Part shown: piece by piece, positions 11,949 through 24,072 of the stretch
How positions within the stretch are numbered: the first letter of the stretch is position 1
Layout of the letters: each line of letters begins with the position of its first letter
Source of the DNA: Haberlea rhodopensis
Taxonomy: Eukaryota > Streptophyta > Magnoliopsida > Lamiales > Gesneriaceae
Direction: 5' to 3'
Assembly (NCBI GenBank): GCA_907163345.1
Contig: CAJQUN010000512.1
Coordinates: 310,001 to 374,000 of the forward strand
Length of the DNA: 64,000 bases
The notes under the pieces: generated by a model
What the model saw: only the letters and a program-made list of their open reading frames with translations
Databases searched by the model: none
What the model was told of the DNA's origin: nothing
Program-made: the position numbers and the translations under genes

Positions 11949-13298
11949 TGATAAGTGTCAATTTTACACTTATTTAGATGCAATTTTCTAATGGTTTTCG
12001 TGTTGATTCTTGGATTATTTTACGGTTTTTGGTATATATTTCTATATTTCAGGAACCAATGTTGAAATGCATAAAAGTAGAGGAAATGAGCCAAAAATGA
12101 TGAAAATGACCAAATCGAGCGAACGTGTCAAAGCCGGGAAAGGAAGAAAAAATCAAAAGAAAATAAAAAAAAATTAAAAGGAGCCGATCGATCGAGACAT
12201 CAATCTCGATCGATCGGTGGTGGCAAAATTTTGGCAATCGATCGAGCAGTCAGTCTCGATCGATCGGCTGATGGAATTTTCTGAAAAATAAATTCCTTAT
12301 AGAGTTTGGGTCCTACAAGGAAGTCCATGATTCCTATCCCTCTATATAAACACGAAAATCACAAGATATAAAGACTTTTAACCTAGGAATAGCCTCCACT
12401 CCTCCATACTCCATATCACCTTCATCCACCATCACCTCTTCATCCTAGGAATTGGAACAAACCAACAAGAGAATCGAGGAGCACGATCGAGAAAGAAGCG
12501 AGGAAGGATCGAGAATCAACGAAGAAGTCGACTTAGGAGTTTTCTTTTACTTTTCTATTATTTGTTTTGAATTATTATTGGATTTAATGTGTTTTGGATG
12601 ATTGAGAAATATCTTAAACGTTGTTTTTCCTTTAATATTATTGATTCATTGAATCCATACATATTCTATGAGCATGTGTTATTGTTCTTAATGCTTTTGA
12701 AGGATTGATCCCCTTTGAATTATATTTTATTATAATTGAGATCGAGAGATAAAAGTATAATACGATATAATAATTCATGCTGTGTGTTAAAGATTGAGAT
12801 CGGGAGATAAAATCACATACGAGTGATAGCTTTGGGTTGTTTAATCTAAAGTTAGTGGTTTTCATAAAGCGCATTCACTATTAAATTGTTAATTAAGTGA
12901 ACGAGAGTTACTAGTTGCAATTTGATGTTAGATTTAATATAGCTCGAGAGAGTGTATTGAATAAATTCGGAAAACCCGTCACCTTAGAGATGTATGGAGA
13001 AAAGAATTGTTAGAGTTGGGTTAGGTGAATCATAGTCTTGATAATTCTTTCTTGTGGACTTTTCTCGCGATCGTCGATTATTTTGGTTGGATTATAGTAG
13101 CTTAATTTAGTTTAGTTTAATTATTAATTAATTATCGTAGGTTAAATATAGTTAAAAGAAATCTTATTTGGTAATTGCTTGTTAGTCCCTGTGGGCTCGA
13201 CAATCCGTATTCTTCCTATCTATACTAAAACTTGACACCGTGCACTTGTGGTCTAAAATCACTAGATTGGAATTAATTGTTTAAAATAAAAGCGACCG
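11949..13298 (+). repeat. Right (3') LTR of D1
   Basis: 1350 bp, partner of 7860-9214. Its last bases read AGCGACCG where the left copy has AGCGATCA, so the terminal CA has mutated to CG. The boundary is fixed by the CATAC duplication that follows. Confidence 0.9.
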
Positions 13299-13303
13299 CA
13301 TAC
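13299..13303. other. Target site duplication CATAC, right copy (D1)
   Basis: Matches 7855-7859. Confidence 0.85.
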
Positions 13304-13642
13304 CTGTATCCATAATCAAAGGGTAACCATACCAGATTATACCATTGCCTGTTTCATTATCCACCATTTCCTGTCCTCGGACAGCATATCCAGTTTCCCA
13401 TTCCATGATTTTCCTACAAAATCAGATTCCTCAGCACTTATTACATCAAGTGCCAAACATTACCATTAATGTCATCCCATCGTCTCCCATACGATCCCTG
13501 CAACCACCGTGGGTAGCAATAACACATTCCATTTACAATCCCATATCATAAACGCATAAAAGCAAAATAGTTGTATCACACAACACTAACTACCATCATG
13601 CATAAATATGTGCTACCCGTTTCCATCAACAAGTACCACTAA
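13304..13642 (-). other. C3 internal end next to its 5' LTR
   Basis: Non-coding remainder of C3 that leads into its LTR start at 13643. Near 13630 it reads AAGTACCACTAATG where C2 has GATACCACTAATG, so the initiator-Met primer site has decayed. Confidence 0.55.
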
Positions 13643-14489
13643 TGTAAGGACCCCGTGCCCTTAACCCGCTATTAGTGTATTAACCCATGTATTTAGTGCA
13701 TACAATCCTGTAATCAGGGGGAAATACCACATGCAACCATAGCGTAATATACTAACAATAAAATTTCTTGCATTATTCCATGTAATCTCCAATTTCCCCC
13801 AACCAAGTCCACTTACATAGCATGCACCATTATACTACACTAACATGTCTCAATTCATTTTGCAATTCCTTAATTAATTGCATGCAACACGTGAATGAAA
13901 AGAGAAAGACCCTTGCCTATTTATACAAACCATATACACATGTAGTAGTACTCACATGCGAGCGTCAAATGAGTGATGTGTATTTAATGTATAAAGTATC
14001 CTACTCAATACTGGCACCGGTAACTCGAACCTGAAAGTACCTCCAATCCATAGCTCGATCTCAACTCCGGAGCTACCGTTGTACCTGTTCCACCTGCCCC
14101 AACAGAGACAGCCCCCACACAGGGTGAGCATACCAATACCACCATTCCAATAATCACAAGATCACAGTTCATAATTTATAGAATGTAAAGCCATGAATTT
14201 TAAAAGATACTCCATGGATGGTATCATCCTCATACGGGATCCCCTGTGCTGTTCCTGTTCTCAAAATAACCGAAACCATCAAATTCCCAAAAGCCGGTTA
14301 ATCATTTCATTGATTAACTAAATCCGTTCACTAATTGCCAATTTTCATAATTAATAAAATCCAATCACTTGCAAATTTTTATAGATATCACACGTATCTA
14401 AACAATAGTTCCACAGTCCCATTCATCGCTTGCTCAGTAGCAGCGGCATTCATAAACGATGTTTGCTCCATAGCGACAACATCTCAACC
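13643..14489 (-). repeat. C3 5' LTR, left portion
   Basis: Starts TGTAAGGACCCCGTGCCCTT, matching the C2 LTR start at 61477. It shares the CCCAACAGAGACAGCCCCCA segment and the flanking GGTGAGCATACCAATA. It is interrupted at 14490 by a solo LTR and resumes at 16535. Confidence 0.7.
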
Positions 14490-16529
14490 TGTAAGGACCC
14501 TAATCCTTAAATGCGGAACCAAGGCATAATAGAGCTAAATAAATAATCAGAGTGAGAAATAACGTGTTGAGTTTATGAGCTTAAGCATTACATGCCAAAA
14601 ATAAGGACTTCCAAACATGGATTAATTACATTCCCCATCAAATGAATGTTATCAACTAGTTTTACACTACTCCTAGAGTAGACACTAGGCAAAAATAATC
14701 ATGTCCTTCAATTCACAAAAGCATCCTCAAGCTCACTGTCTCAACCCGTCGAGCCCTTCTATCATGCCAAACGTGTACCTACAAGGACAACCCCCAAACA
14801 TGAGCAATAATAATCATTCATATTCAACACAATATGAAGATAAAGCGTAAATGCATAATCATAATAAAACACTTTCTGTTTTCCCATGCATTTCAAACGC
14901 TTCCCGTTTAGTTGTCCCTGTACCATAACTCATGAGTATAATCAACAGATTATTTTTAATGGTCAAAACATGTCATGACATATACCAGCTCATCAATACC
15001 AAATACTGATCACCAATCCCTAGTCTGTCCATCACAATGTATTTTAATGCCCCTCGCTTATTTACATATAGGCGGCATAGGATAACCTCGCTTCAATGGA
15101 CATGCGGGACTCCCACCCCTCGCCTCTCATTGAGCGGCAAATACCCTTTCCTCGCCCTATATGATAACCACGCTCAAATGTGACATGCGGCGCTCCCACC
15201 CCTCGCTTCACATTTAGCGGAATCAAAACAAATAGCGGCAAGCATTAAAATCATCAAGGGATGACCACGACTCATGGGATGTGCACCAATAATCATATGC
15301 ATCTATAAACATCATGCATAACATGTATTTGCATCCACAATGCAATACCACATATATACTCGCATCCACAATGCATAAACAATGAGTATATAAGATACAT
15401 GTACCGTTGGGTGCCCGTACGTCCACTACGTACCTTTCCAAAAGTGGATTTGATATGGCTTCAGTTCCTCGGTTGCGTTGCTACCTGGGATGGTTCTACA
15501 CAATCACACAACCCCATATTAGAAGCCAAATAATAGCCAAATACCAAAAATTTGACAAAAGAAACCATTTTCCAAAAATCCACAGGCGGCGATCGATCGC
15601 TTCCCTCAGGCGATCGGTCGCCTCAAAATTTCCACTGAGGCGATCGATCGCGCCAAACATGGCGATCGATCGCCTATCCTTTGATTTGGCTACTGCCTCT
15701 CGGCGATCGGTCGCCTCATTTTAGGCGATCGATCGCCTAACCCGCAAAAATGTTACTGTCCCTTGGCGATCGGTCGCCTCTTTTCAGGCGATCGATCGCC
15801 TCGCACAGACATGCGATTTTCACCATTTTTGCTCCCAAAAACCTTCCAATCCATACCAACACTTAACCCAACAAATCAACAACATCAAAAACAACATAAA
15901 GCACCAAAATATACTTCAAAACAAGTATAAACTCAACATATAACCAAACCCACAACAACCCAACACAAACCCATTTCAAAACCCTTCAAAATCATACCAA
16001 ACTTAAACAAAACTTTACAAAAACAACCATGAGGTATCCATACCTCTTGGGGATCTCAAATCACCCAATAAACTCCACAAAACAAGATTTTGCAAGGACT
16101 TCTCTTCACCCCAAAGCTCAAGAACGAAAATGAGGGGAAGGGTTTGTGTGGGAATTGATTTTGGTAAAGTGAAATGAATTGGTAAAGGTGGGATTTGGGT
16201 ATAAAAGGGGATTGGGTTTAATTAAAAGCATTCCATAATCCCATGGTGTATAAAACACCCCAACATGATATTTTCCAAAGCATTAAACTAGAATGCACCA
16301 AAATATCAATTAAATGCATGATTTCCACAAATTGCTAACCAAGGCAAATAAATCATGCTTACAACCATAATTCCCGACATACACCCTGAAATGCTATCAC
16401 GGGTCACTCTATCACGTGACTAAGCATTTCCACATAATAATTCCAACACATAATTAATTACCACCATAATTAATCATATAAACACAATTAATGCACCAAA
16501 TTACAATTAATCATTTCGGGGATATCACA
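14490..16529 (-). repeat. Solo LTR of the B (Tekay-like) family
   Basis: A 2040-bp LTR in reverse orientation, from TGTAAGGACCCTAATCC to GGGGATATCACA, matching LTRs 27111-29167 and 33992-36063. It is flanked on both sides by CAACC (14485-14489 and 16530-16534), which shows that the whole internal region was lost by recombination between two LTRs. It holds eight palindromes at 15589-15799, some mutated to GCGATCGGTCGC, and the hairpin-rich segment near 15040-15240. Confidence 0.9.
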
Positions 16530-16534
16530 CAACC

Positions 16535-16930
16535 TTTGCTCGCTCCATAGTGGCACCATATATTTCACAGTACATACCCACTTATTGCAATTACAATATA
16601 TAATGCATTCAAATATTGTGATAAGATATAAGGTTATGCTCGTACGTTGTACGTACCTTATGATTCCGTAGTCCGAACCAAACCTTGACTTAGTTCCGCG
16701 ATCCGATGAATTATGTGCTAAGCATAATTAAAAATTCACAATTAATTACAAGCATGCAACCACGTGCCCAAGCACGTTCATAACCCTCAATTATATCATC
16801 AATCCATGACGATTAACATTGTAAAAGACCCCGGGCGAAGCATGCATCGATTCTCCAACAACAAAACAATATATACCATAAAACAGAGCCTTTCGATCGA
16901 TCGGCCAAAAGTGCTCGATCGATCAAGAGC
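16535..16930 (-). repeat. C3 5' LTR, right portion
   Basis: Resumes after the solo LTR. The stretch 16640-16800 matches the C2 LTR near 62720-62870 (CGTACGTACCT, GTCCGAACCAAACCTTG, ATGCAACCACGTGCCCAAGC). Two CGATCGATC motifs lie at 16894-16924. Similarity fades near 16930 and no LTR end is found. Confidence 0.55.
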
Positions 16931-17878
16931 TCCAGAATTTTTATGCCCAAAACCTTATACTAAGCAGAGGATGGACATGAGGGAATGCACTACGTGGGTG
17001 CCGATGGGTCAGATTTGTTATGACATAGACAGTTCATAGCTTCCTAGCTATGAGCATGTAGAACAATTAAGAAAATAAAGTTGCGCCTCTGCTGTCAGCT
17101 ATAACTTTTAGTTTAATAACTTTACCTATTATTTAGTTTTTTGTTAAGAATATTTTACGTGTTCTATTTAAATATTTGTTACGATAAATATACCTTTAGT
17201 TTGTTCGTTCGATAATTAGCGTATAATGTTTTTATTAACATAATTAGATTAGTGAATTTATTTGACATTTAGTACAAATGTTTAGTTCTAAAATGGATGT
17301 TTTTGTTTAATTGTTTATATCATATCGTTATAATAATTCGGGTTATTTGTAATTTGTGGTTTGTATTTTAAAATATGATTTAGTAGGTTAGAACTAAGTC
17401 ACATAATCCTCCTACCATCCTTTGCGCACTGTGGTGCTTTAAGAAGCCTAAGTTTATCTAAGTTGCGCACTCATGCTTCGATCGTGATCTAATGTATTGA
17501 GTGCTCTTGCGGCGCTTTACGACTAAGTTTTATTAAATCACGTACTAAGTTTTACTAAGTGGTGAATTTAAATGTTAGGCATTCTTAATTCTCTGAAAGA
17601 ATATAAGTCATTTTTAATAAATCCAGACAATTACAAAACATGTTGAAACATATAGGTAATATTTGATCTCATATTTCGAATTCATTATCTTATGACCAAA
17701 TATTAATAATTCATTTTCATTTTTCATTCTATAAAATATATTTTTGGAGAACAATAATTATCCTATTAGGAGAGCGATCGAATAAAAGATTTGAACTGCA
17801 CTGTAAATAATATAAAAAAGATATAAGTTTGCCAAATATGATGTATATTAGGTATTTATAACTTGATTTTCATCGGTA
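16931..17878. other. Unassigned AT-rich spacer
   Basis: No convincing open frame, repeat end or RNA gene is seen. Confidence 0.5.
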
Positions 17879-17882
17879 TGTG

Positions 17883-17949
<67 letters not shown>
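17879..17949. repeat. Compound (TG)n(TA)n microsatellite
   Basis: A short TG run followed by about 28 TA units. It marks the left edge of the readable copia remnant. Confidence 0.95.
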
Positions 17950-17953
<4 letters not shown>

Positions 17954-17989
17954 ATTAATTGAGTCAATCACAACCTTTGATTTACACAC

Positions 17990-19060
17990 ACTAAGGAGAT
18001 TTAAAAATGTTTCAAGAGCTCCTGATAGAATGAATCTACTCCTTGAAAGCAGTCAAGAAATAGACCATGGATATGATCCTTGGACTTTCAAGGAGGCGAT
18101 GTCAGATATTGATTCGGGACATTGGCAAGATGCCATGAAATCTGAAATGGACTCCATGTACTCCAATAAGGTATGGGCCTTAGTAGATCATCTTTGGGAA
18201 TTGTTCCCATTGACTGAATGGATTTACAAGTGAAGTTTGGAGTGGATGGGAAGGTAGTGACCTTCAAAGCTTGACTGGTGAGACACGATTATTCTCATAG
18301 GCAAAGAGTTGTTTATGAGAAAATTTTCATCGGTTATGATGCTATAGTCTATTTAGATTTTATTAGTTATATCTTTATATTATGAATATGAGATATGAGT
18401 AATGGATGTGAACACAACATTTCTCAGTGGTGGCATTGAGGTAGAAATGTAGCAGCCAAATGTGTTTACAACTTCTTGGAGTGAGAAAAATATTTTCAAA
18501 CTCCAGAGGTCCATTTATGGGCCTAAGAAGGCATCCCGAAGTTTGAACTTCCGTTTGATAACATCATCAAAGTGTTTGGTTTTGTTAAAAATCCGGAAGT
18601 GACATGTGTGTGCAAAAGGGTTAGTGGGAGCATGGTTACATTTGTGATGCTTTAAGTTGATTATATCATGCTCATTATGAATGGTATTGGACTAATCAAT
18701 TAAAGCATGATTATCTACTAATTTCTCCAAGTATGATTGGGAGAAGCGTCATACGTACTTAGCATAATGATCTATTGGGATAGATCTAAAGGATGCTTGA
18801 GATCTCTCAATCTACGTATATAAACATTGTGCTAAAAGGGTTTAGCATAGAATAGTCGAAAAATGAGTTACTTCATAATATGTCATAGTATTCATCTTTC
18901 GAGTCAATGCGTCTTAAGATTGATGAGGAGAGAGAAAAGATGACATTGGTACCTTATATTTCTACTTTTAATAGCATATTGTATGCTATGGTATGTACTT
19001 GGCCTGATGTATGTTCTTAGAGTAATGGACAGATATCAGACAGATCCCGGTGAAGGTCAC
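17990..19060 (+). pseudogene. Copia reverse transcriptase remnant
   Basis: Read across several frames. It begins with the reverse transcriptase lead-in (WTFKEAMSDIDSGHWQDAMK at 18083-18142, then SEMDSMYSNKVWALV). From about 18400 comes a DVNTTFLSGGIE stretch, the copia catalytic block, and LQRSIYGPKKASRS. Near 18660 a damaged VDYIMLI corresponds to the YVDD box. After that come DRSKGCL and YISTFNSILYAMVCTWPDV. Stops and frameshifts occur throughout, so no enzyme can be made. The order of motifs is that of Ty1/copia, where RNase H follows reverse transcriptase, and differs from the gypsy copies in this window. Confidence 0.8.
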
Positions 19061-19613
19061 TGAAAAACTGTGAAAATAATCCTCAAGTTCTTATGAAGAA
19101 CTTATGATATGTTCATGGTTTTTGGATCTGTAAGTGGAGAAATAAAAGTTGAAGGCTAAGCCGATGCTGGTTTTTAAAATGGATGTAGATGATACCATAT
19201 CGATGTTCGAATTTGTATTTAAGCTCAATGATGGTGTTGTCTCTTGGAAACGTTCCAAGCAAGACACCACATTGGATTCCACCACTGAAGCTGAATACAT
19301 TGCAGCAACGATGCAGCAAAGAGGCAGTTTGGATAAGAAATTTCATCCAAGAGTTCGTTGTAATTTGTAGTGCAGTTGACACAGTCTCTGTGTACTGTGA
19401 CAACATTTGAGCTATTATGAATAGCCAAGATCTCATCAGGATCCAAACATATACTGAGAAAATACTATCTAATGAGAGAGATGGTAGACGCGATATTATT
19501 ATCGAGAGAATCGCTTCAACAAAAAAATATAGTGAATCCACTGACAAAGCATTTACAACGATTGGTGTATGTACGACATCTTGGGAAGATGGTCTTGAGA
19601 CACATGAGTAGTT
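19061..19613 (+). pseudogene. Copia RNase H remnant
   Basis: The best-preserved part, 19149-19370, encodes VVSWKRSKQDTTLDSTTEAE followed by YIAA, the RNase H signature of plant copia elements. It continues in other frames with VDTVSVYCDN (19375-19407) and GRRDIIIERIASTKK near 19490. At least two frameshifts separate these pieces. The end near 19610 matches where copia pol normally ends. Confidence 0.8.
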
Positions 19614-19664
19614 GGCTTTGGGAAAGTGAAAGATATTGTTGTCATACATAATTAAGTAAATCAA

Positions 19665-20996
19665 TAGTTGATTGATTGTACTTATAATCTTACTATGACA
19701 AATCTTTGTTTGAATATTAATATATATGGCACTTCTTCATCTGTTTACCCATGCATCTTGATGTATTGATGAAGTCCTTGAAGTTGCTATAGTCCATAGA
19801 ATGTGGTTACGCATATGATGGTGACCATGAAATACATTCTCGACTGCGATTTCTAAATGTTCCTGGTCGACGAGCCTTCGAGAATGGGATATCGATATAT
19901 GATCGTTAGAGACTGGTATTCATTATGTGTCTAGTGTAGTGTGTCGTGTTTCATCGGCGTTGGCTTGGAGAAGTCAGCACACATGAATAGGTGCTCATTA
20001 GGAATGAGTTCACTGAACGACCCTACTCGGAATTCTATAAGTGGTTACCATTTGTCGAGTATAGAATTTCTAGTCATAGTTGTGCACCATTACTCCTCAT
20101 GACCCGATGCGTCATTGAGGTCTTGATAGATAGCTGTGTACTTTGATTTAATGACTGATCACATGTGGGTCATAAAGTCATTATTTTGGGTATTCAGTGA
20201 TGCTGTCAGAGGCCTATGATTGTCGTTGGGGATTCACCACTGGTCTTGATGAACCAGGATGTCCTATATGTTTTTCTATATATGATTCGAGGAATCTCTA
20301 GCCAGAGTGGGTAGTGCTTGTGAAAAATGAGATTTTCATATACGCACACAATGAATCATATAACATTAAACAAATACATAGTTGTTGAAATCATAAGTGG
20401 CCTCGACCGACCAATGCCCTAGATTCAATCGGGACATATTGAGTGAAATGAATGTACTGCACGCTAACTATGGCTGACAAGTTCTCGTACGTTGCTAGTC
20501 ATTTGTATATAGGTCTTCGTGAAGCGCAGATGCTAGGCTCTACCCACGATCAGTATGTTGTTGCTGAAATTATATTTCGGTAATTGTCTATTAAAGTAGT
20601 TTAATTGACAAGGGACATTCAGGGTAAGCTCAAAGAAGTTGTTTGACTTCTAAAATCACAAAGGTTGTGATCCTACTGCTATGATACACTTGAGTCTCGC
20701 TGTGTCACAATCAACCGGCCGCCGATCTATCGATGAGAATTGAGACTTAAATGTTAAGTGCTCAAGATTGTGTGATTGATATTCAAGATATGAGTTTAAT
20801 TTTTGAAAGCTCCTCACTTTAGTGGAGTTTCTATGTTTGGAAAGGTTCCATCTATAGAAAGTTCTAAAATTAAAAAGTATAATATATTTATCTCATAATT
20901 ATGTACGTCATTTGTACATCAAGTTATTCAATTGGATTGACCTACTTGGATTATGAGTTTAGTGCTCATGTGTTGGCTTTTGGGCAAGTGGGAGAT
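19665..20996 (+). other. Non-coding DNA between copia pol and 3' LTR
   Basis: About 1.3 kb without readable protein. It is long for this position in a copia element, so it may hold an old inserted piece. It ends in the polypurine-like run CAAGTGGGAGAT beside the LTR. Confidence 0.5.
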
Positions 20997-21396
20997 TGTT
21001 AGCATATATGCCCTGCAAGCCAAAAGTTGGCATATTGGGCTTTATGCACCCAAAGCCCATTAGTTACTTAATGACCCTATAAATATGTCATTCTAGTTTC
21101 TGAGAAACGAAGAGACTCTATTCAATGTCATTCAATACACACTCACTCTCTGAGAATAGCCGTCATCACACTAGCACTGGTGTCGGGCTTGTAGATCTGG
21201 TTAAGTTGATTGGACTCGAGGATCACCGCCATCAGATTGATTTCGCTGTTATCGGTAATCCCTTTTCGTGCATTATATTAGAATATTTGCATGTTTATAT
21301 ATGAATCAGGCGTGATTGGTCCGTCCCTGGGTCAGATTCGTTTATGTTTATTTTCCGCTGCGTTTGGATCTGACGCCAGGGTACGGAAACCCAACA
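20997..21396 (+). repeat. Copia 3' LTR
   Basis: Starts TGTTAGCATATATGCC directly after the purine tract and ends GGTACGGAAACCCAACA, the typical TG...CA form. A TATA-like CCCTATAAATATG lies at about 21084. No partner LTR is in the window, so the right edge is inferred. Confidence 0.7.
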
Positions 21397-22041
21397 TATT
21401 CATGTGATTATTTAGCACATGATTTCTTTTATTTTGGTATTTAAATGTATTTACAGGCTGTTTAAAACTTAAAAGCCATTTAGTGGGAAGGAGGGCTAGT
21501 TCATTTGGCCTGTAAATTTTCTAAAGTAAGTCAGATTAGATTAGCCACAAAGGAAAATTTTAATTTTCTCTCAATTTATTTAGGTATGATCATGATTTCC
21601 AAATCGATAATTTTAATTTCAATGAATATGGAATTGTATGGCTACAGTGATTCTTTCAAATTTTAGCTGTATGGTTCGCGAGATATTTAAATCGAAGTTA
21701 GACTCTGATTTTGAATTTGAACCAAATCTTGTTCGCCTGATAAGACAATCCAAGATTCGTGACATGAAAAAATCAGCATCAGGGTGGCTTATGCTTTGAT
21801 GGCTAAAGAGATTTAGAGTTTTCAACCAAAGTTATGTTTTTTTTCAGTGATATCAAGTATAAAAAATATTTTTTATTAAGGAAAAAATCAAGCATAAACG
21901 AAAATTAACAGTATATCATAATATGTTTGTCAGGAATGCATTCCATATTGTCTACACTATCCTATTTTATCTCAAATTCCAGAAATTTCAGAGTTTAAAA
22001 TTATTCACATATTCGATCGCACATATAACATCTTTTATATA
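21397..22041. other. Unassigned AT-rich spacer
   Basis: No gene or repeat end is seen. The open frame at 21619-21825 (minus) has no recognisable motif. Confidence 0.45.
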
Positions 22042-22395
22042 TGTTGAAATAATGGGATTGACCAACTTGACAATATGAAGTACATACTAGATAATTCGAG
22101 GTAGCTGGCCTCCTCAAGAAAGATTAATGATGAAGAGAAAAGAATAAGGAAAGGAAGAATTCTTTTATTGAACGATGAACTGAATGACCACAATGTCCTG
22201 TACATATTTCCATTTATACATCTCAGTAGCTAACTTGAGGCAACTAATTATAACTGACTTGGTAAGCTAACTACTTAACCCCCTAATTATTACAAGTATG
22301 TAGCCCTTGAACTTGTTTGGTAGGATTCTTCTCCTCTTGCCTTTTATTCTTGATTCTGCCCCTTGCACCCCTCTGAGTATTGTTGAAGCTTCTTC
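22042..22395 (-). repeat. Possible small copia-type LTR fragment
   Basis: On the minus strand a TATA-like TGTATAAATGG is followed by a polyadenylation-like CAATAAAAGAATT and an end at ATTTCAACA, the usual layout of small plant copia LTRs. No partner, primer site or target duplication is found, and the far end near 22395 is a guess. Confidence 0.4.
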
Positions 22396-22642
22396 ACACT
22401 CTTGTCTTCGGCTGTTGCTGCTCTCCAGTCTTCATCTGTTGCCACCTCATGCACCCTGCCATGGGATGTCCTAGAACTATGTCTCGCTTTCGGATGCAAC
22501 TCTCGTCTCTTTAGTTTGAATCGTTCGGCCAGTCAAAATTCCTGTTCAATCTATTTAGAAAATTTACTTAAAATAAGAATGTCCAATGAGGCAATGACAC
22601 TCTTAGTACAAAACAAGTCCGACGCACATAAGTGTCCGTTAG

Positions 22643-22681
<39 letters not shown>

Positions 22682-22869
22682 ATGATAAAAATATAATATT
22701 GATTTTAATTAATTTTTTCTATTTATGAAAATAAACTTAGTAATTATTAATATTTGAAATGATTTGGTATTTCTGTCTAGTAGTGGGTGAAGCTGAAATA
22801 AAATTTTTTTGTTTGTTATAAGTTACTTCAATAATTACATATAACTTTTAATATTGTTGTCAATTGTCG
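22396..22869. other. Unassigned DNA with a (TA)n microsatellite
   Basis: A run of about 16 TA units lies at 22645-22677. The open frame 22402-22728 runs into this microsatellite and looks non-coding. Confidence 0.6.
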
Positions 22870-24072
22870 AGGTAATGCTCATACCTCTTCATTTTTTCAT
22901 ACTAAATCACTTTTAAGTTAACAAAACTATAACTTTAGATTGTAAATCATAATTACCAAGTAATAATAAGAGTATTTAAAATCATAAATTTATAATAAAT
23001 TAATAACAGTAAAAATACAACATAAATTGCTTTAGATGCTAATTAAGTTATTTTATATCGAATTAATAGTATTATGGAATTAGATGAAAAGTATAAAAGT
23101 AAGTTTGAATAACTCAGAGTTATGCAGTAGTTAAATAATTCACCATTAATTTTGTGTATTATGTGTTTCCGTTGTGAAATGTGTTTGATAATTGTAGTGC
23201 TCATTGATTAGCATTGATAAGATTATTAAAGCTTTTAGGTGTGATACTCTTATTTTTTTATTTAGTTAATTTGAAATAAAGTTAATTATGATTGAAATTT
23301 TTGAAAAATAGCATTTAGTTTTTTTCAAGAAAGTTTTTTTTTGTTATATTTTAGATATTTATGGTCGAATTATACCAGAAGTTATAAAATTGTATCTAAT
23401 AGTATTTGTATGATTTTATTTGGATAATATAATTGTTTACGTGAATTTGTTTGTTTGATGATTATTGTATAAATTTTTCATGTCTAGTGAATCGTATTAT
23501 CAAATGAATAATTGATTACAATAATATTATATAGCAAATTAAATATTTTGAAAATTCAAATAAAAAGTCAAAGTAAGAACTAAAAAGCTAATAAAATTTT
23601 ATTAATTTCAATTATAATTGTTTTGGTTTATCATGAATACTTATTCAATTATTATATTTATATGTATTAACTATTAGAATTGTGCGATGAGTTACGACAA
23701 CAAATTCGGCTTTTTTTAGCTTGTTTTAATTCTTCATTGTGTTATATTAGTTGTTTTAATTCTTCTTGTTATCTAATTAGAATAATTTTTTATATTTGAA
23801 ATGAATGTACTTTTAACTCCAAAAATTTAAATGTGTAGTGTTTTTTTTATAGAATAACAATTATCCTACATTAATTAGCATGTAATTTAGCATTATTATT
23901 TCACATTTGGCACATTTTATTATATTTTTTTCCTATTATTAATTAATTAATTATATTAATTAGTAATTAATAAGTACTAATAAATAGTAATTAGGATGTA
24001 CAATTTAAGAAGATTATAAGTTTGTAACTTAAAAGTGGTTTAACATGGAAAAATGAAGAGGTGTGAGCTTCA
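22870..24072. mobile_element. Possible inverted-repeat (MITE or MULE-like) element
   Basis: The left arm at about 22873-22990 and the reverse complement of about 23945-24068 share ACCTCTTCAT, the stretch CACTTTTAAGTTA and TTGTAAATCATAATTAC-like sequence, roughly 75-80% alike by eye over about 60 bp and weaker further in. The interior is non-coding and very AT-rich. TTCAATAATTA occurs at both 22827-22837 and 24069-24079, but the left one is about 35 bp outside the arm, so it is not a clean target duplication. Confidence 0.4.

Larger units (their letters stand above)
7860..13298 (+). mobile_element. Element D1: gag-only LTR retrotransposon with tRNA-Asp primer site
   Basis: Complete 5.4-kb insertion into C3: LTR (7860-9214), primer site, a gag-like frame with one internal stop, about 1.7 kb of non-coding DNA, polypurine tract, and LTR (11949-13298), flanked by CATAC. 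No protease, reverse transcriptase or integrase is visible. It is non-autonomous, of the kind sometimes called TR-GAG. The primer site and Gag type suggest an Athila/Tat-like helper (inference). The LTRs differ at perhaps 2% by eye, so it is older than A or C1. Confidence 0.88.
6368..16930 (-). mobile_element. Element C3: old non-coding (LARD-type) element, split by three insertions
   Basis: Three stretches align by eye with the minus-strand copy C2: 6368-7859 with C2 interior near 59935-60540; 13304-13642 with the C2 end leading into its LTR; and 13643-14489 plus 16535-about 16930 with the C2 LTR (start TGTAAGGACCCC, the AACAGAGACAGCCCCCA segment near 14100, the CGTACGTACCT segment near 16650). 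The pieces are separated by D1 and a solo B LTR and cut on the left by A. No gag or pol is present. Divergence from C2 is high, so it is old. The right edge is not sharp. Confidence 0.7.
17950..21396 (+). mobile_element. Ty1/copia remnant (Tork-like), 5'-truncated
   Basis: Decayed reverse transcriptase and RNase H are followed by about 1.3 kb of non-coding DNA, a polypurine tract and a 400-bp 3' LTR. Gag, protease, integrase and the 5' LTR are missing; the left end abuts a microsatellite. Lineage is inferred from the wording of the reverse transcriptase and RNase H motifs. Confidence 0.8.

Noticed and set aside
17880..17960. N-terminal part of the frame starting in the TG/TA microsatellite
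   Set aside because: It is microsatellite translation; only the part after about 17990 is copia reverse transcriptase.
19665..20996. Envelope-like gene downstream of copia pol
   Set aside because: No frame with a signal peptide or membrane segment of useful length is present.
22042..22395. Complete solo LTR
   Set aside because: Only one plausible end is visible and no target duplication was found, so it is kept as a weak fragment.
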